Assembly: GCA_000244995.1 (NCBI GenBank)
Contig: CM001438.1
Location: 5,188,096-5,252,095 of the forward strand
DNA length: 64,000 nucleotides
Direction of reading: 5' to 3'
DNA from: Burkholderiales bacterium JOSHI_001
Lineage (GTDB): Bacteria; Pseudomonadota; Gammaproteobacteria; Burkholderiales; Burkholderiaceae_C
A model generated the notes under the pieces. The model searched no databases and had not been told where the DNA came from. It saw nothing but the letters and a program-made list of their open reading frames with translations. The translations under genes and the position numbers were made by a program. Positions 8,475 through 16,070 of the stretch are shown here, one piece after another (the first letter of the stretch is position 1; the number at the start of each line of letters is the position of its first letter).

Positions 8475-9173
8475 TCAGCCCTGGCCGCCGGTCTTGGCGC
8501 GGTCGGCCAGCAGGCCCTTGACCGCATCGGTGATCTGCTCGGGGCTGGCGAAGCCGAAGAAGCGCAGCCACTTGCCGCTCTTGCCGTCGCCCACCATGAT
8601 GACCGCCGGGTGTTCGACGAAGTTGGGCGTCCAGGCGTCGAAGGCCTTCAGCGCTTCGTCCACCTGCGGCTTGGAGCCGGTGAGCCACTGCCAGCCCTGG
8701 GGCGTGCCGTACTTGGCGCTGTAGTCCTTCAGCCGCGCAGGGGTGTCGCGCACCGGGTCCACACTCAGGGACAGCAGGGCCACGTCCTTGCCCACGCGCG
8801 CGCCCAGGCCCTTTTGCACCTGCGCCAGCAGGGCCGAATTCACCGGGCAGACGGTGGTGCAGTTGGTGTAGATGAAGTCCACCACCACGATGCGTTCGCC
8901 CACGGCGTCGCTCTTCAGCTTCACGGCCTTGCCGAACTGGTCCACCAGCGCGGTGTCGGCCAGCGCCACCTTCACCGGCTTGGGCGCGGCGGGCTTCGCC
9001 TGCATGGCCTGCATGTGCTGGCTGTGGTCTTCCTCGGCCGCAGGCGCGGCGGCCTTGTTGGCGGGCTTGGCGGCGGGGGCGCCGTGGGAATGGTGGTCGT
9101 GCTGGGCGTTGGCCGCAAAGGCCAGCCCCAGTGCCGCGGCGGCCAGGGCCGCGCGGGAGGTGATGGGGGTCAT
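8475..9173 (-). CDS. Sco1/SenC-type copper chaperone (second), His/Met-rich N-terminus
   Basis: 232 residues; the ATG at 9173 is chosen because AGGAGA lies about 10 bases upstream and a clean signal peptide follows (SRAALAAAALGLAFAANA). The mature N-terminus is rich in metal ligands (HDHHSHG, then DHSQHMQAMQ). The Sco core has CxxxC in YTNCTTVCPVN (about 105-109), SLSVDPVRDTPARLKDY, and the distal His in FVEHPAVIM. It is only moderately similar to the downstream sco gene, so the two are not a recent duplication; they may handle different copper steps or different partners. It heads the four-gene run sco-sco-cytochrome fusion-foldase, 28 bases before the next gene. Confidence 0.9.
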   Translation of the reverse strand: MTPITSRAALAAAALGLAFAANAQHDHHSHGAPAAKPANKAAAPAAEEDHSQHMQAMQAKPAAPKPVKVALADTALVDQFGKAVKLKSDAVGERIVVVDFIYTNCTTVCPVNSALLAQVQKGLGARVGKDVALLSLSVDPVRDTPARLKDYSAKYGTPQGWQWLTGSKPQVDEALKAFDAWTPNFVEHPAVIMVGDGKSGKWLRFFGFASPEQITDAVKGLLADRAKTGGQG

Positions 9174-9330
9174 GCGGGGGTTCTCCTGAACTGAGCCGGT
9201 ATTGTCGATTGCACAGGGACGGGCACAAGCCCGCGGGCACGGTTTCAACGCAAGACGCCCCGCAAAACCATGCGACTTGTTGCCACAGGGCGGACGAAGC
9301 CGGGGGGGGTGCGGGGCTGCGACAAGGAAA
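9174..9330 (-). promoter_or_regulatory. Probable promoter region of the sco operon, with an imperfect RegA-like site
   Basis: The terminator of the oxidase gene upstream ends this side of 9331, so the sco operon must have its own promoter here. I see no convincing sigma-70 hexamers. GCGACTTGTTGCCAC at 9272-9286 resembles the GCGRC-N5-GTCGC sites found upstream of the oxidases, with mismatches in the second half. A strong ribosome site AGGAGA is at about 9183-9188. Confidence 0.35.
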
Positions 9331-9360
9331 AACGGCCCGGATCTTTCGATCCGGGCCGTT
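9326..9360 (-). terminator. Intrinsic terminator of oxidase gene 1
   Basis: A perfect 13-bp stem (9331-9343 with 9348-9360) closes a 4-base loop. On the minus strand the stem is followed directly by a T-run (TTTTTCC). It lies 23 bases after the stop of the oxidase gene and separates it from the sco operon. Confidence 0.92.
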
Positions 9361-9383
9361 GGGTCACGGAATGACCTTGGCGT

Positions 9384-12300
9384 TTACTTCACGCGCAGGA
9401 TGCTCCAGATGCCGGAGACGTTCCCGAAGGAGGCCTGGTCGCGCATCAGGTAGTCACCGGCCACCGCGTTGCCACCGCCCGCGCTGGGCAGGTAGACGTC
9501 GAAGTGGTTCACGGCGTTCCAGCTCTCCTGGCCACCCATCGCGAAGCCGATCGGGTTCACACCCAGCGCACGCGAGCCCACGCTCGTCATGTTGCAGGCG
9601 CCCGTCAGGCCGTTGCGCGATTCACCCGGGCACACATACGGGTCACGCTGCCACACGTGCCCGTGCAGGGCGAAGGTGGAGCCGCGGGTCGTACCGTGCG
9701 GGCTGTTCAGGTGGATGCGGGCTTGCTGGCCCTTGGTCGCGATGAACACCGGGGTTGCCGGGTCACCCGAGCAGATGCCGTTCACATCGCAGGTCACCGC
9801 CGCACCACCGTTGACCAGGGTGTTGCTGTAGGCCGCGTGCGAGTTGGGGACCGAGGCATAGCTGCCCGCCACGGTGGCCGGACCGAAGGGTGCCTGCGGC
9901 AGGATGCCGTTGCGGAACCACATCGGCTCGGTGCCGTAGTTGATCACCATGTTGCTCGACTCCTGGCTGTCCTCGGGGATGCCGACGCCTTCGCCGTTGA
10001 TGTGTTCCACCGGCGACGCATCCTTGTAGTAATGCGTCATGCCCTTGGTCAGCACCAGCGAGAAGTCACGGAACACCGTGGTGCCCGCGGTCACCGTGGC
10101 TTGCGCCCGGGTGGCACGGGTGCCGGTGGCGCCTTGGCGGTTGGCCACTTGCGTGGTCTCCGTGAAGGTGGACCCGGTCGGCAGGATGACGCCCGCAGCC
10201 ACCATCGCCTTGGCGCCTTGCTTGACGCGGTCGGCGGGGCTGATGTTGAAGCCACCGAACTCGATCGGCGTGGCGGCCAGGGCCACCGTGCCGGCCGACG
10301 GCTTGCCACCGATGTCACCCGCGTACCAGGTGTAGGTGACCACGCCGCCAGGCGCGGCCAACTGGCCATTGGTGCGGTTGCGGCCCACCGGGGCACCGTT
10401 GTGACGCGTGGTGTCGAAGGCCACCAGCTGCGGCGACATGCCTGCATAGGCCGAAGGACGGATCAGGTTCATGTTGAACGTGGTCGCGCCTTCGGCACCG
10501 AAGCGGTCACGCTTCACAACGCCGAGCAGCGTCGTGTAGGTGGCCAGGTCGGGCATCAGCGAGGTGCTCAGCGGGCTGAGCGGGGCGCCGGTGGCGTCCT
10601 GCCCGTCCATGCCACCGATGGCCGCATTGACGTAGGCACCCGAGGTGTCCGCCGCATTGATGCTGGTGGTGCTGGTCGTCAGCGCCGCGGTCTCCCAGGC
10701 CGAACCGAAGTCCGTGATGGTCAGGCCGGTGGTCGGGTCGCTCGTGGTGCCGAAGCCCCCCGAGGACGTGGCCGCCAGGCGCACGCCAGCCAGCTTGTTG
10801 CGCAGCGTCACCGTCACGCATTCGCCAGCCCGGCCACGAACCACCAGCGGCTCCACCGGGGCGGTGGGCAGCAGCTTGCCGTCGGCGCCCAGGTCGGACG
10901 TGCGCACGTACATGACCGCGGTCGGGTCGTGCAGCGGGCCTTGGTGGGTCGTGGTGGTGACCACGCCGGTGGCGTCGTCAACGACGGAACCCGTGACCGA
11001 CGCGTTGCGCGGGTTGTAGATCAGCGTGCCGCCAGCCGCATTGAGCGGACCGCCAACGTGCATGGTGGCCACCGGGCCCGTGGGCTTGATGGTCACGCCC
11101 AAGGCATTGGGCAGCACGTTGTTGGCCAGCACGGCGCTGATGTCATAGGCACGGGTCGGTGCACCCACCGGGCACACGCCGTTCCACGAAGCACCGTTGG
11201 AGATGGCCACCGGGCCGCTCAGCGTGCCAGGCAGCTTCACCAGGTCGGCGCGCGCGGTGTCATAGGAGCGCAGCAGGCCCCACATGCCAGACCACCAGCC
11301 GTCATTGCCCGAGTCCATCGTGTAGGCATAGTCGGCAAAGTCGCCACGGGCGTTGTCCACCGGCAGAACCGGCGAGGTCAGCGTGAACTGCTCGCTGATG
11401 CCGCCCGGCTGGTTATTGCGCCAGCCGCTGTTCTTCGCAGAACCGTGGCCAGAGCCGGCTTGCAGCCACTTCAGGCCGTGGATGCTGGCGTTGTGCTCTT
11501 CTTCGTGACCGCCGGCCTGCATCTTCACGCGGACCATGTCACCGGCATAAACGCGCATCGTGGGCGTGTAGGGGTCGCCACCGTCCAGGGCACCCGTGTT
11601 GATGTGCGGCGTGAACTTCGTGCCGTAGATCTGGGTGTTGCCGTTGGGCATGCTGTTCAGGCGGTTCAGGGCGCGGTCGCGGCGCGACTGCAGCGCGAAC
11701 GCCAGGTCGCCACGGGTGCCTTCAGCCTGCATGCCGGGCTTGCCGTCCGGGCCGGTCTTGCGCGGGTCATAGACACGCAGCGCGATCGGCTCCTGCCGGT
11801 AGTTCACCACCAGCACGCCGGGGTCCTGCACGTCAATCGCCTGCGGGCAGGGACGGACGGGGCAGAAGTTGTTCAGCGGGTTGGCGGCGGTCGTCGCCAG
11901 CTCCACCACCAGGTCCGGGAACACGGGAGCGATTTGCTCACGCGCCGGCGGGTTGATGGCGAAACGGAAGGCGTTGGCGGGGTTGCTGTCGAACTGGGGG
12001 TTGCCCAGGTTCGTCACACCAGGCTGCAGGCCCGCGCCCACGCCCGGCAGGGGCAGGCCGTCCTGGCCGGCACCCATGTAGACACCTGCTTCATAGGCGT
12101 GCTGGAAGTCGCTGTACTCGAAGTAGAACTCGCGGAACGCGACCTGGCAGTCCACACCCGTCGTTTGCGTACCGGTGGTGCACGGTTGTGCCTTCACGGT
12201 GTTGCTGGCGTACGGGCCGGTCTGCGCCTGCGGGCGGATCTGCGCTTGCCAGCTGGTGGGGCCACCATCGCTGAACACGCTGCCGTCCAGGCGGGTGTCG

Positions 12301-15300
12301 GTGCGAGCGGGAGCGCCCGTGGCCGGGTTGTAGCCCAGCTGCGTGCCGGTCTCGTTGTGCGCCCAGGCCGAGCCAGCGGGTTCGGTCAGCACCGTGGAGT
12401 ACAGGCCGATCTGCTGGTGGGTGGACGGACCGTAGTGGTCGTGCGTGAAGATGATGCCCAGGCCGCGGTCAACGCCTTCGGTGTTCACCACCGGGTCGCT
12501 GAACCAGCGTTGGGTCGTCGTGCGCGCGCCCTTCCAGTGCTCGGGGAAGCGACCGCCCAGTTGAGCAGCGACCTTGCCCCAGTACGGGTGGTCCTTGGCC
12601 ACCGGGCAGGCGCCGGTGCCGTTGCGGGCATCGGCGGCAACGCAGTTGTTGAACGCACGGATGGCGTTGATGCGCTCCTGCACGGTGCCGGGGCTGAAGG
12701 TGCCGTCTTCATAGTTCCAGCCATTGGCTGCACCGTCGGTCGTGGTCAGGTCCCACTTGGGCAGGTGGATGTGCTGGCCGATGATGTCGGTCGGCGTACG
12801 AACTTGGTAATCGTCGATCTCGTAGTTCTCGGGCACCAGGTTGCTGTGGTGATAGATCGCGCAGTCGAAGGTGTTCAGACGCATCACCAGGGGCTCGGGC
12901 GCCTTGGTCTTGGTGATGATGTCGGCCACGTCCTGCCACAGCGCCACGATGCGCTGCTGCGGGTAGTGGTAGCCCACCTTGTTCAGCACGGCATCGAACT
13001 GCATGTTCGTGCCCTTGTAGATGCGCGGGTTGTCGCTGTTGAAGAAGCTGGCGCCGCGGGTGTTCAACGAGGCTTGCGTGGCCGTGGCCAGTTCACCCGA
13101 GAAGAAGCGACCCACCACACCGGGCTTCAGCTTGGTGCCGGCGTCGTCGATGCAGGGGTTGTGGTACGGCGCACCCACCACCGGCTTGGAGCCGTTGAGG
13201 ATGAAGCCACCCACCGGGCCCTTGACGGCGTCGGTCGTGCAGTTGGCAGCGGTGCCGTCCGGCTTGAAGGTCGGGATGCAACGCTGGGCGTGGAAGGCCA
13301 TGGCCACCTGCTCCAGGTCGGTACCGGCCTCGGGGTAGTACACCACGTCGGACTTTTCGATCACGGACGAGAAGTCCATGCGCGAAATCACCACGTTGCG
13401 AACACCACCAGCGGCCAGGCCCTTCAGGGCGTGACGCGGCAGGCCGCCGTCGAAGCCGTCGGCTTGCGCGGGCTGGATTTCACTCCACAGGGTGTTGCCA
13501 CTGGCCTTCAGGGCGGTGACTTCAGCCGGGGTGATCATGTCCAGCAGCGGAGACGGCGGACGCTGGCCGATCACGTCTTCCATGCCGGCCACCCAGAACG
13601 GGAAGCCGGGGTTGACGCCACGGTCGATCACCTTGGACAGCGAGCCCACCGGCTTGGCCGGGTTGGTCACGGCCATCAGCGGGTTGACCTTGGTGGTCAC
13701 GCGGCCCGGCATCACCGGCATGGGCTTGCCAGGCAGCGGAACCAGGGCGGGAATCGGCGTGCCGGCCACGATTTCGCTGTCCGGGTAGGCGCGGCTGCCA
13801 GCCTTGGGCTTGCCTTCGCCCAGGCCCCACAGCGTGCTGTGGTAGCCGTTGGCAATGGCATAGCCTTGGGCATCCAGGGTCGCCGGGGTGGCGTTCAGGA
13901 TGGTGCCGGCCTGCAGCGTGTCGTTGTTGCGCCAGTGGTACCACATGCCCTGCGCGAAGTGCGGGTAGAAGTGGCAGTGGAAGATGGCGTCGCCCGAGCT
14001 CTTGTTGCGGTTGCCGGAGCCACCGAAGTTGATCTCGTAGGTGTAGCCCACGCCCGGGCCCACGCCCTGGGCGTCCAGGTAGTTGGAGTTGTCGTCGTTC
14101 GGGTTGAACAACCACTGGTGGTTGTGCAGGTGGAAGACGTGCTGCTCCTTGCCGATGTGGGTGTTGCGGAACTTGACGAAGTCACCGGTGTAGCTGTGGT
14201 GAACGTTCGACGGGTCTTCCGCGCCAATCACGAAGTTGGCCTTGGGGCCCTGGGTTCCCGGCGGCGGGGCTTGGCCCGGCAGCAGGCTTTCCAGACCCAG
14301 GTTGGCGGGAACGTCCACGGTCAACGCGGGGTCACCCACGGCGAAGGAGGTCAGGAAGAACTCCTCGTAGGCGCAGCTGATGCAATCGTGCATCGGGCCC
14401 ACGCCCAGGCGGTTGGCGATGATCTCGGAGCCGATACCACCGGATCCGTAATTGATCATGAAGGCGTCCTTCACGCCAGCCAGCACGTACTTGAACACGG
14501 GGTCCTGCACGTAGAAGCCGGGGAAGGCCTGGCCATTGGCCGTTTCGTCATGGAACACCGACGCGAAATCGCGGAAGGGCTCCAGGCGGTTCGGCACGGT
14601 CGGGTTGCGCTTGCCCTTGCTCTCCAGCGGGTAGGTGCTGGCCGGGAAGCTGCCGTCGGCGTTCGGGCCGGCGATCACGCCGTTGATTTCCGAGTGAACG
14701 ATTTCGCACGCCGTCGTCGTCGTGCACTTCATCATGTTCAGGATCGGAAGACCCGCCTTGCCTTCGGTCGACCAGGGGGCGGTCGTCGGGTAGGTGGCTT
14801 CGTAGTTGGTCAGCTTGGGCTGGCCGTTGGCCGTCTTTTCCGTGGCATCCAGGATGCCATTGCGGTTGACGTCGGCCACCAGGCGCATTTCCTCTTCCTG
14901 CACCTGGCTGCGGTAGATCTTCGAGCCCGCAGGCTCCACGATCACCTGACCGAACAGGCCGTTGGACACATTGCCCATGTTGCCGTCCGAGCCGAAGGTG
15001 CCGCTGCCGGTGACAACGAACACGCCTTCCTTCTCGGCGTACAGCTTGTAGGTCTTGGTGCCACCGGCCGGGGCGGCGAAGCCGTCGGGGTTGGCACCCA
15101 CGAAGCTGCCGTCGCTGGCGATGCCGTCCACCAATTGCATGCCGGCGGCATGGAAGCTGGCGAAGCGATCCTGGATCTGCTCGTCGATCTGGACGCTGAA
15201 CTGCTGGCCGGACGGCGAGGTGATCACCGTCGGCGGCGTGGTCTGCACGTCGGCGTTGGGCAACTGGCGCGGGTTGGGCGCGGCGGTCAGCAGGTTCTGG

Positions 15301-15638
15301 AAGTTCACCGTCAGGCAGTCGCCCTGGCGAACCCGCAGCACCAGCGGGCGGTGACGCTTGTCCGGACGCAGATCCAGGTTGCCCGGCGTGGCGAGACCGC
15401 CGGCCGTCAGAGGCAACTTGCTCTGGATGTTGATGACGTCGCGCTTGAGCGCGTACATCGTTCCGTTGATGTTGCCGGCACCGAGCCGGTTGTACATCAG
15501 CGGCTTGTCGAAGGCCACGACATTCGCCGTCACCGTGCGTGCGCACGTGATGGCGGCCGCGGCCTGTTCCGTGGCTGCTAGCGCAACCCCGGCCAGCAGA
15601 AGCGCTTTCGCCCCCTGCCCCACTCTGAAGTGTTTCAT
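9384..15638 (-). CDS. Giant multicopper oxidase 1, MofA/MnxG-like (candidate Mn(II) oxidase)
   Basis: 2,084 residues from the ATG at 15638, behind GGAGAGG; the frame is open further upstream but only this start gives a signal peptide (MKHFRVGQGAK...EQAAA). Copper motifs seen: HVFHLHNHQW (about 500-509, the HPxHLHGH-type motif) and HCHFYPHFAQGM (about 552-563, last-domain motif with T1 Met), in the N-terminal third; HIHLPKWD (about 955), HDHYGPSTHQQ (about 1065), HEEEHNASIHGLKW (about 1377) and HGHVWQRDPY (about 1990) further on. Motifs normally at the C-terminus thus come first. DVNRNGILDATE (about 256-267) is a perfect EF-hand loop. Multicopper oxidases couple one-electron substrate oxidation to O2 reduction; MofA and MnxG are of comparable style and linked to Mn oxidation. 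Substrate here is inference: Fe(II) or organics are possible. It should be secreted; it is flanked by terminators, so transcribed alone. Confidence 0.88.
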   Translation of the reverse strand: MKHFRVGQGAKALLLAGVALAATEQAAAAITCARTVTANVVAFDKPLMYNRLGAGNINGTMYALKRDVINIQSKLPLTAGGLATPGNLDLRPDKRHRPLVLRVRQGDCLTVNFQNLLTAAPNPRQLPNADVQTTPPTVITSPSGQQFSVQIDEQIQDRFASFHAAGMQLVDGIASDGSFVGANPDGFAAPAGGTKTYKLYAEKEGVFVVTGSGTFGSDGNMGNVSNGLFGQVIVEPAGSKIYRSQVQEEEMRLVADVNRNGILDATEKTANGQPKLTNYEATYPTTAPWSTEGKAGLPILNMMKCTTTTACEIVHSEINGVIAGPNADGSFPASTYPLESKGKRNPTVPNRLEPFRDFASVFHDETANGQAFPGFYVQDPVFKYVLAGVKDAFMINYGSGGIGSEIIANRLGVGPMHDCISCAYEEFFLTSFAVGDPALTVDVPANLGLESLLPGQAPPPGTQGPKANFVIGAEDPSNVHHSYTGDFVKFRNTHIGKEQHVFHLHNHQWLFNPNDDNSNYLDAQGVGPGVGYTYEINFGGSGNRNKSSGDAIFHCHFYPHFAQGMWYHWRNNDTLQAGTILNATPATLDAQGYAIANGYHSTLWGLGEGKPKAGSRAYPDSEIVAGTPIPALVPLPGKPMPVMPGRVTTKVNPLMAVTNPAKPVGSLSKVIDRGVNPGFPFWVAGMEDVIGQRPPSPLLDMITPAEVTALKASGNTLWSEIQPAQADGFDGGLPRHALKGLAAGGVRNVVISRMDFSSVIEKSDVVYYPEAGTDLEQVAMAFHAQRCIPTFKPDGTAANCTTDAVKGPVGGFILNGSKPVVGAPYHNPCIDDAGTKLKPGVVGRFFSGELATATQASLNTRGASFFNSDNPRIYKGTNMQFDAVLNKVGYHYPQQRIVALWQDVADIITKTKAPEPLVMRLNTFDCAIYHHSNLVPENYEIDDYQVRTPTDIIGQHIHLPKWDLTTTDGAANGWNYEDGTFSPGTVQERINAIRAFNNCVAADARNGTGACPVAKDHPYWGKVAAQLGGRFPEHWKGARTTTQRWFSDPVVNTEGVDRGLGIIFTHDHYGPSTHQQIGLYSTVLTEPAGSAWAHNETGTQLGYNPATGAPARTDTRLDGSVFSDGGPTSWQAQIRPQAQTGPYASNTVKAQPCTTGTQTTGVDCQVAFREFYFEYSDFQHAYEAGVYMGAGQDGLPLPGVGAGLQPGVTNLGNPQFDSNPANAFRFAINPPAREQIAPVFPDLVVELATTAANPLNNFCPVRPCPQAIDVQDPGVLVVNYRQEPIALRVYDPRKTGPDGKPGMQAEGTRGDLAFALQSRRDRALNRLNSMPNGNTQIYGTKFTPHINTGALDGGDPYTPTMRVYAGDMVRVKMQAGGHEEEHNASIHGLKWLQAGSGHGSAKNSGWRNNQPGGISEQFTLTSPVLPVDNARGDFADYAYTMDSGNDGWWSGMWGLLRSYDTARADLVKLPGTLSGPVAISNGASWNGVCPVGAPTRAYDISAVLANNVLPNALGVTIKPTGPVATMHVGGPLNAAGGTLIYNPRNASVTGSVVDDATGVVTTTTHQGPLHDPTAVMYVRTSDLGADGKLLPTAPVEPLVVRGRAGECVTVTLRNKLAGVRLAATSSGGFGTTSDPTTGLTITDFGSAWETAALTTSTTSINAADTSGAYVNAAIGGMDGQDATGAPLSPLSTSLMPDLATYTTLLGVVKRDRFGAEGATTFNMNLIRPSAYAGMSPQLVAFDTTRHNGAPVGRNRTNGQLAAPGGVVTYTWYAGDIGGKPSAGTVALAATPIEFGGFNISPADRVKQGAKAMVAAGVILPTGSTFTETTQVANRQGATGTRATRAQATVTAGTTVFRDFSLVLTKGMTHYYKDASPVEHINGEGVGIPEDSQESSNMVINYGTEPMWFRNGILPQAPFGPATVAGSYASVPNSHAAYSNTLVNGGAAVTCDVNGICSGDPATPVFIATKGQQARIHLNSPHGTTRGSTFALHGHVWQRDPYVCPGESRNGLTGACNMTSVGSRALGVNPIGFAMGGQESWNAVNHFDVYLPSAGGGNAVAGDYLMRDQASFGNVSGIWSILRVK

Positions 15639-15748
15639 TAGCCTCTCCACACCCCGACGAACAACTGGGTGCGAAGCGGCGACCAAACACCGGCGCTCGC
15701 GCCCCCGCCGCCCAAAGGATGGCGGCGGGGTGGAGCTCTTCTTTGTGA

Positions 15749-15758
15749 CACCCAGACC
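15749..15758 (-). promoter_or_regulatory. Conserved leader decamer GGTCTGGGTG of oxidase gene 1
   Basis: On the minus strand GGTCTGGGTG lies 111 bases before the start codon. The same decamer occurs in the leaders of the other two oxidase genes (22418-22427 and 29231-29240) although the surrounding leader sequence is largely different. It is the exact complement of the loop of the 3'-UTR hairpin at 22721-22752. Confidence 0.5.
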
Positions 15759-15846
15759 CTTGTTGTGACGCTTCGTCGCGGTGACTGGTGCCGGATCGAA
15801 ACATCGGACCGCGGTGCGCATTGACGGGTCAACGCTGCCCTCGGCC

Positions 15847-15903
15847 TCTATGGGAAAGAATCCTAGTGGGCGGGCTTAAGGAAGCTGTGCGACACAGTGT
15901 CGC
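15847..15903 (-). promoter_or_regulatory. Putative promoter of oxidase gene 1 with RegA-type box
   Basis: GCGACACAGTGTCGC at 15889-15903 is a perfect palindrome around a central base and fits the GCGRC-N5-GTCGC sites bound by RegA/PrrA/RegR regulators. On the minus strand it is followed after exactly 36 bases by CATAGA (15847-15852), a plausible -10 hexamer; no good -35 is visible, as expected for an activator-dependent promoter. The second oxidase gene has the same box, spacing and hexamer. The start codon is about 210 bases downstream. Confidence 0.6.
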
Positions 15904-15950
15904 GAAATCTTTCACGCACGGGCGATTTTCCCAGGTTAGGAATATTTCCT

Positions 15951-15965
15951 GCGGCGACTTGTCGC
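15951..15965. promoter_or_regulatory. Second RegA-type box upstream of oxidase gene 1
   Basis: GCGGCGACTTGTCGC fits GCGRC-N5-GTCGC exactly and also contains a nested palindrome GCGAC-TT-GTCGC. It lies 47 bases upstream of the first box, next to the terminator of oxidase gene 2. The 15639-16070 interval contains no gene I can support; it holds these boxes, the leader and the terminator. Confidence 0.5.
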
Positions 15966-15973
15966 AGTTCGGG

Positions 15974-16016
15974 AATAAAAAAGGCCGGGCGGCGTGTTCT
16001 CACACGCGCCCGGCCT
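15974..16016 (-). terminator. Intrinsic terminator of oxidase gene 2
   Basis: On the minus strand AGGCCGGGCGCGTG pairs with CACGCCGCCCGGCCT (one bulged base) and is followed by TTTTTTATT. It resembles the terminator of oxidase gene 3 in sequence. Confidence 0.88.
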
Positions 16017-16023
16017 GAAGGAA

Positions 16024-16056
16024 GGGACCTGGGGTCTGGATGTGCCAGCAGGTCCT
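16024..16056 (-). other. 3'-UTR hairpin of oxidase gene 2 with CCAGACC loop
   Basis: Between the stop codon and the terminator, GGACCTG pairs with CAGGTCC around a 17-base loop; on the mRNA the loop carries CATCCAGACC. The oxidase gene 3 mRNA has a matching hairpin at the same place (22721-22752). CCAGACC is complementary to GGTCTGG in the three oxidase leaders. Confidence 0.5.
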
Positions 16057-16070
16057 TCAGTACAACTTGC

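Noticed and set aside
6080-8521. Long plus-strand ORF (813 codons) across the cytochrome fusion and the first sco gene
   Set aside because: Antisense shadow; it covers two clear minus-strand genes with haem and CxxxC motifs and has low-complexity translation.
14380-14410. DCISC/DCIGC in the oxidases as a haem-binding CxxCH
   Set aside because: The residue after the second Cys is Ala (CAYEE), not His, so it is not a c-type haem site; a disulfide or structural pair is more likely.
15639-16070. CRISPR-like array, because similar palindromes recur in the intergenic regions
   Set aside because: The repeats are 15-base regulatory-type palindromes at irregular distances without spacers of constant length, and no cas genes are present.
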